Shown: one piece after another, positions 13,908 to 16,187 of the stretch
Layout of the letters: the number at the start of each line of letters is the position of its first letter
Numbering within the stretch: the first letter of the stretch is position 1
Assembly: GCF_015058545.1 (NCBI RefSeq)
Contig: NZ_SVCB01000142.1
Coordinates: forward strand, 1 to 16,187
Direction of reading: 5' to 3'
Length of the DNA stretch: 16,187 nt
Source of the DNA: Veillonella sp.
GTDB taxonomy: Bacteria > Bacillota > Negativicutes > Veillonellales > Veillonellaceae
Notes under the pieces: model-generated
What the model was told of the DNA's origin: nothing
The model's database searches: none
The model's input: the letters and a program-made list of their open reading frames with translations, nothing else
Position numbers and translations under genes: made by a program

Positions 13908-15385
13908 TCACTCTCAGTTGGATTTGGTACAATTTCTTTGGCAATGGCTTCAATCTCTTGCTGCCAATCGGCATCAGCCTTAGCTAACGCCTCTTTACGA
14001 GCCGCCCGGGCTTTTTCAAAACGAGCTGCCAATTCTGCCAACGGTTCTTCTTTAATAATTTGGCGACGCACACTACCCATCAATTGTAATAAGGCTTCCG
14101 GCGTCAACACCATTTGAGCGAGCTTGGTTAAAACCTGTTCCCCCTGTAGACTGCGGAAATAGGTATACCAGATATAAGCAGCCTCCGGATTGGTAAACAT
14201 CCAATACGCTTTTTCATCTTCCGCCACTTTGCTTTGTTCCATAAGTTCCCCATAGGAATCTTCGTCTAAAGTTTCACCCGCTTTGCGACCTTCATAGTCA
14301 ACCAGTTTTAATTGAACCTCAGTACCCTGACGTTCTAATTCCAGGCGAGTCGCTTCAAACGCATTAAATACTTTTTGTACATATAAAGGTACTTTAGGAT
14401 CTTTTGAAGTAAAACCGTCTTCCCCCAGTGTCGGTAATTGAGCTTTCATAGCCGGTTCTATACCGCAAAGCGACAAGGCATACTGTACCATGGAGAAAGT
14501 ATCCATAGAAGCCAATACTTCATGAGGCAAGGCAATAAATGGTGTTGAACGCCAAGTATCACCCATTACTTCACGAATTTCGAGGGCCACTTTTTTAACC
14601 GAGCGATTCGTGTACACAAATTCATAGGTCCCCAGCGGAGCCCATTCGCGAATTGCTTCCAAACGGGGTTGCAATAACATGTACTGAACAGCCATGCGAT
14701 TCATGCCTACTTGGTCCTGAATGGCACTGATAGGAATGAAATAATGGGCTGTACCAAGTTCTGTAATATTGCCTACACGATTGGCCAATTCCTGCATAAT
14801 TTCAACCGGTGCGCGGAACAAACCGGTAGAGGCCGCTACAATATGGTCAAAAATAACATCTTCCGGCCATTCATCAATAACCGGTGCCAACGGATAGAGT
14901 TGTTTAAATAAATTATAGCATGTTTCCGATGACGTATATAATAATAAACGCTCTGACGGAATGGCTTGTAAAATTTCTTCCGCTATGGCTGCATATTCTT
15001 CGATATCGGCAAACAAGATAATGCCTTCCGAGTTTTTATGAAACTCGATTACTTCCTGTAAAGGTAAGCGCCATTGTTCGCCTGCTGCAATACCTTCCAC
15101 ATAGCCTGTTTCCGTAATGAAATCCATAACTTCTACAGCAAACGAAGGACCGTATACCGATTCAAAAGCAGCTTGGTCATAAGGGATTTCGCCAAATACG
15201 TCTACCGTGCTTTGCTGCGCCAATTCATATAATTTATCGCCCGTAATCCCCCATTGACGTACTTCAGGGCTTCCTTGAAGAATCTGATCCAATACGCGAA
15301 AACGCAATAATTCCGTTACGATGGCACTGCCGGTAACACCAATTGCTTTAAATTTCTTTATCATTGATTGCATTGCTTCTTTCAT
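13904..15385 (-). CDS. Conserved-looking protein of unknown function (493 aa)
   Basis: I do not recognise this protein. It starts one base after the nth stop, with AAGGAGG inside nth, so the two are translationally coupled. It has no signal peptide or membrane segment and is acidic and cytoplasmic. The middle (about residues 110-205) has alternating beta/alpha character, such as EGIILFADIEEYAAIAEEIL, ERLLLYTSSETCYNLFKQLYP and VIFDHIVAASTGLFR, with the spacing of a Rossmann-like methyltransferase domain. Compared with YtxK/HsdM-type N6 methylases, however, the NPPY-like motif would be missing (AASTGLF in its place), so an inactive methyltransferase relative is only a guess. The C-terminus from about 445 is a charged Ala/Glu/Arg/Lys helix, possibly a coiled coil. 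The full length and clean codon use argue for a real, working gene. Confidence 0.8.
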   Translation of the reverse strand: MKEAMQSMIKKFKAIGVTGSAIVTELLRFRVLDQILQGSPEVRQWGITGDKLYELAQQSTVDVFGEIPYDQAAFESVYGPSFAVEVMDFITETGYVEGIAAGEQWRLPLQEVIEFHKNSEGIILFADIEEYAAIAEEILQAIPSERLLLYTSSETCYNLFKQLYPLAPVIDEWPEDVIFDHIVAASTGLFRAPVEIMQELANRVGNITELGTAHYFIPISAIQDQVGMNRMAVQYMLLQPRLEAIREWAPLGTYEFVYTNRSVKKVALEIREVMGDTWRSTPFIALPHEVLASMDTFSMVQYALSLCGIEPAMKAQLPTLGEDGFTSKDPKVPLYVQKVFNAFEATRLELERQGTEVQLKLVDYEGRKAGETLDEDSYGELMEQSKVAEDEKAYWMFTNPEAAYIWYTYFRSLQGEQVLTKLAQMVLTPEALLQLMGSVRRQIIKEEPLAELAARFEKARAARKEALAKADADWQQEIEAIAKEIVPNPTESD

Positions 15386-15386
15386 T

Positions 15387-16025
15387 TTATGCCTCCTTAC
15401 CGGCTGACGGACAAACGTGAGCTAATGGACACTCACCACATAAAGGCTTTCTGGCCTTACACACTTTACGGCCATGAAAAATAAGCCAATGATGGGCGGC
15501 ACTCCATTTTTCCATGGGGATCGCTTTTTTAAGTTTTTCTTCCACCGCTTCCGGTGTTTTGCCACGGGCCAAACCTAAGCGGTTCGATACGCGAAAAACA
15601 TGCGTATCAACGGCAATCGCCGGCGTGTCAAATAACACCGATACTAATACATTAGCCGTCTTGCGGCCAACGCCCGGTAATTCTACCAATTTATCAAACT
15701 CATGGGGTACTTCACCGCCATAAGTATGGACCAAAATATCACAAGTTTTTATTAAATTAGCCGCTTTGGCACGATACAATCCACAGTCACGAATCAGAAC
15801 TTCCAACTTCGCCGTACCCAATGCCAACATATCGGCCGGGTCACTGTACGTAGGAAATAAACGTTTCGTTATGATATTAACCCGTTCATCCGTACATTGT
15901 GCGGACAACACAACGGCTACTAATAGTTCAAAAGGACTGTTATAATGCAAGGCGGGCTTTGCATCTTTATAGACGGTTTCCAGAATAGCTATCTGTTCCG
16001 CTTTAATCGCTTTCGTTACACGCAT
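15387..16025 (-). CDS. nth: Endonuclease III, DNA N-glycosylase/AP lyase
   Basis: 212 residues from ATG at 16023-16025; a second ATG six codons earlier (16043) is possible but has no ribosome site in front of it, while GGAG/AGAAG lie before the chosen one. The enzyme removes oxidised pyrimidines and cuts the abasic site in base-excision repair. The helix-hairpin-helix LPGVGRKTANVL (116-127) holds the catalytic lysine (122), and AVDTHVFRVSNRL holds the catalytic aspartate (140). Four cysteines at 189, 196, 199 and 205 (C-x6-C-x2-C-x5-C) bind the 4Fe-4S cluster. It heads the unit with the 493-residue protein. Confidence 0.96.
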   Translation of the reverse strand: MRVTKAIKAEQIAILETVYKDAKPALHYNSPFELLVAVVLSAQCTDERVNIITKRLFPTYSDPADMLALGTAKLEVLIRDCGLYRAKAANLIKTCDILVHTYGGEVPHEFDKLVELPGVGRKTANVLVSVLFDTPAIAVDTHVFRVSNRLGLARGKTPEAVEEKLKKAIPMEKWSAAHHWLIFHGRKVCKARKPLCGECPLAHVCPSAGKEA

Positions 16026-16092
16026 ATGTCTTCTATGCTCCATAAAACTATATGAGAATACTCATTCAAAATAAATCTGTCATACGACTTCA

Positions 16093-16122
16093 ATTATATC
16101 ACTACTCATGATGTAACAGCAA
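16093..16122 (-). promoter_or_regulatory. Putative promoter of nth
   Basis: On the minus strand TATAAT (16093-16098, perfect) has TTGCTG (16117-16122, weak) 18 bases upstream. The predicted start point is about 60 bases before the nth start. Confidence 0.55.
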
Positions 16123-16125
16123 ACG

Positions 16126-16147
16126 GCTTGACTGAATATGCTATAAT
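16126..16147 (+). promoter_or_regulatory. Possible plus-strand extended -10 promoter at the right edge
   Basis: TGCTATAAT (16139-16147) is a perfect extended -10 on the plus strand. TTGACT at 16128-16133 is too close to serve as its -35. An ATG AAA ATA at 16177-16185 could begin a divergent gene beyond the window, but it has only a weak GAG-type ribosome site and too few codons to judge. Confidence 0.35.
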
Positions 16148-16187
16148 GAATATGAATAGTTCGTATTGAGAATTTTATGAAAATAAA

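Noticed and set aside
16126..16153. TTGACT...TATGAA plus-strand promoter with a 17-base spacer
   Set aside because: The -10 would be poor, and the perfect extended -10 (TGCTATAAT) lies inside the spacer, so the extended -10 reading is preferred and even that is low confidence.

Overview
The window looks like a chromosomal segment of a low-GC Firmicute with an outer membrane (class Negativicutes, most likely a Veillonella/Dialister/Megasphaera-type organism). It has a Firmicutes housekeeping gene order (prfA-prmC-sua5-ywlE-rpiB-glyA-upp, as in Bacillus), AGGAGG or AGAGGT ribosome-binding sites and a cggR-like regulator. It also carries a type V-like autotransporter with a signal peptide and a C-terminal beta-barrel, which only a diderm could use. 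All recognisable genes lie on the minus strand. The genus is an inference and was not tested by any search.

Reading in the direction of transcription (right to left), region 1 (about 16.1-12.2 kb) is nth, a 493-residue protein of unknown function coupled to it, a PC4/YdbC-like small protein, rpmE (L31) and a DUF1385 membrane protein. Region 2 (12.2-6.0 kb) is the translation and one-carbon block: prfA, prmC and sua5 overlap or nearly overlap one another, followed by ywlE, rpiB (with its own promoter), glyA and upp. PrmC methylates the release factor made by prfA, and Sua5 starts t6A synthesis on tRNA. GlyA feeds one-carbon units and Upp salvages uracil. Region 3 (5.8-2.5 kb) is an autotransporter gene split by one in-frame TAA: the first part keeps the promoter, start and signal peptide, and the second keeps the rest of the passenger and the barrel.

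Region 4 (2.4 kb to the left edge) is the unusual part. A secreted PepSY-domain protein, a flavodoxin-like protein with a MerR-type promoter, and the start of a CggR-like regulator are separated by three large imperfect inverted repeats: A (about 359-884), B (about 932-1219) and C (about 1745-1989). Each is centred on a 70-78 bp hairpin. The outer stem differs completely between A and B/C, yet every copy is self-complementary. At the centre all three carry the same 24-nt internal loop and tip, in which two base pairs covary across the copies. An ATTGAGATGAT box lies 12-19 nt before each hairpin. The repeat arms run into neighbouring functional sequence (the cggR promoter, the flavodoxin 3' end and the PepSY stop codon) and mirror it on the other side. 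I do not recognise this element. It behaves like a dispersed, structured RNA or single-stranded-DNA hairpin family and is the best candidate for something undescribed here.
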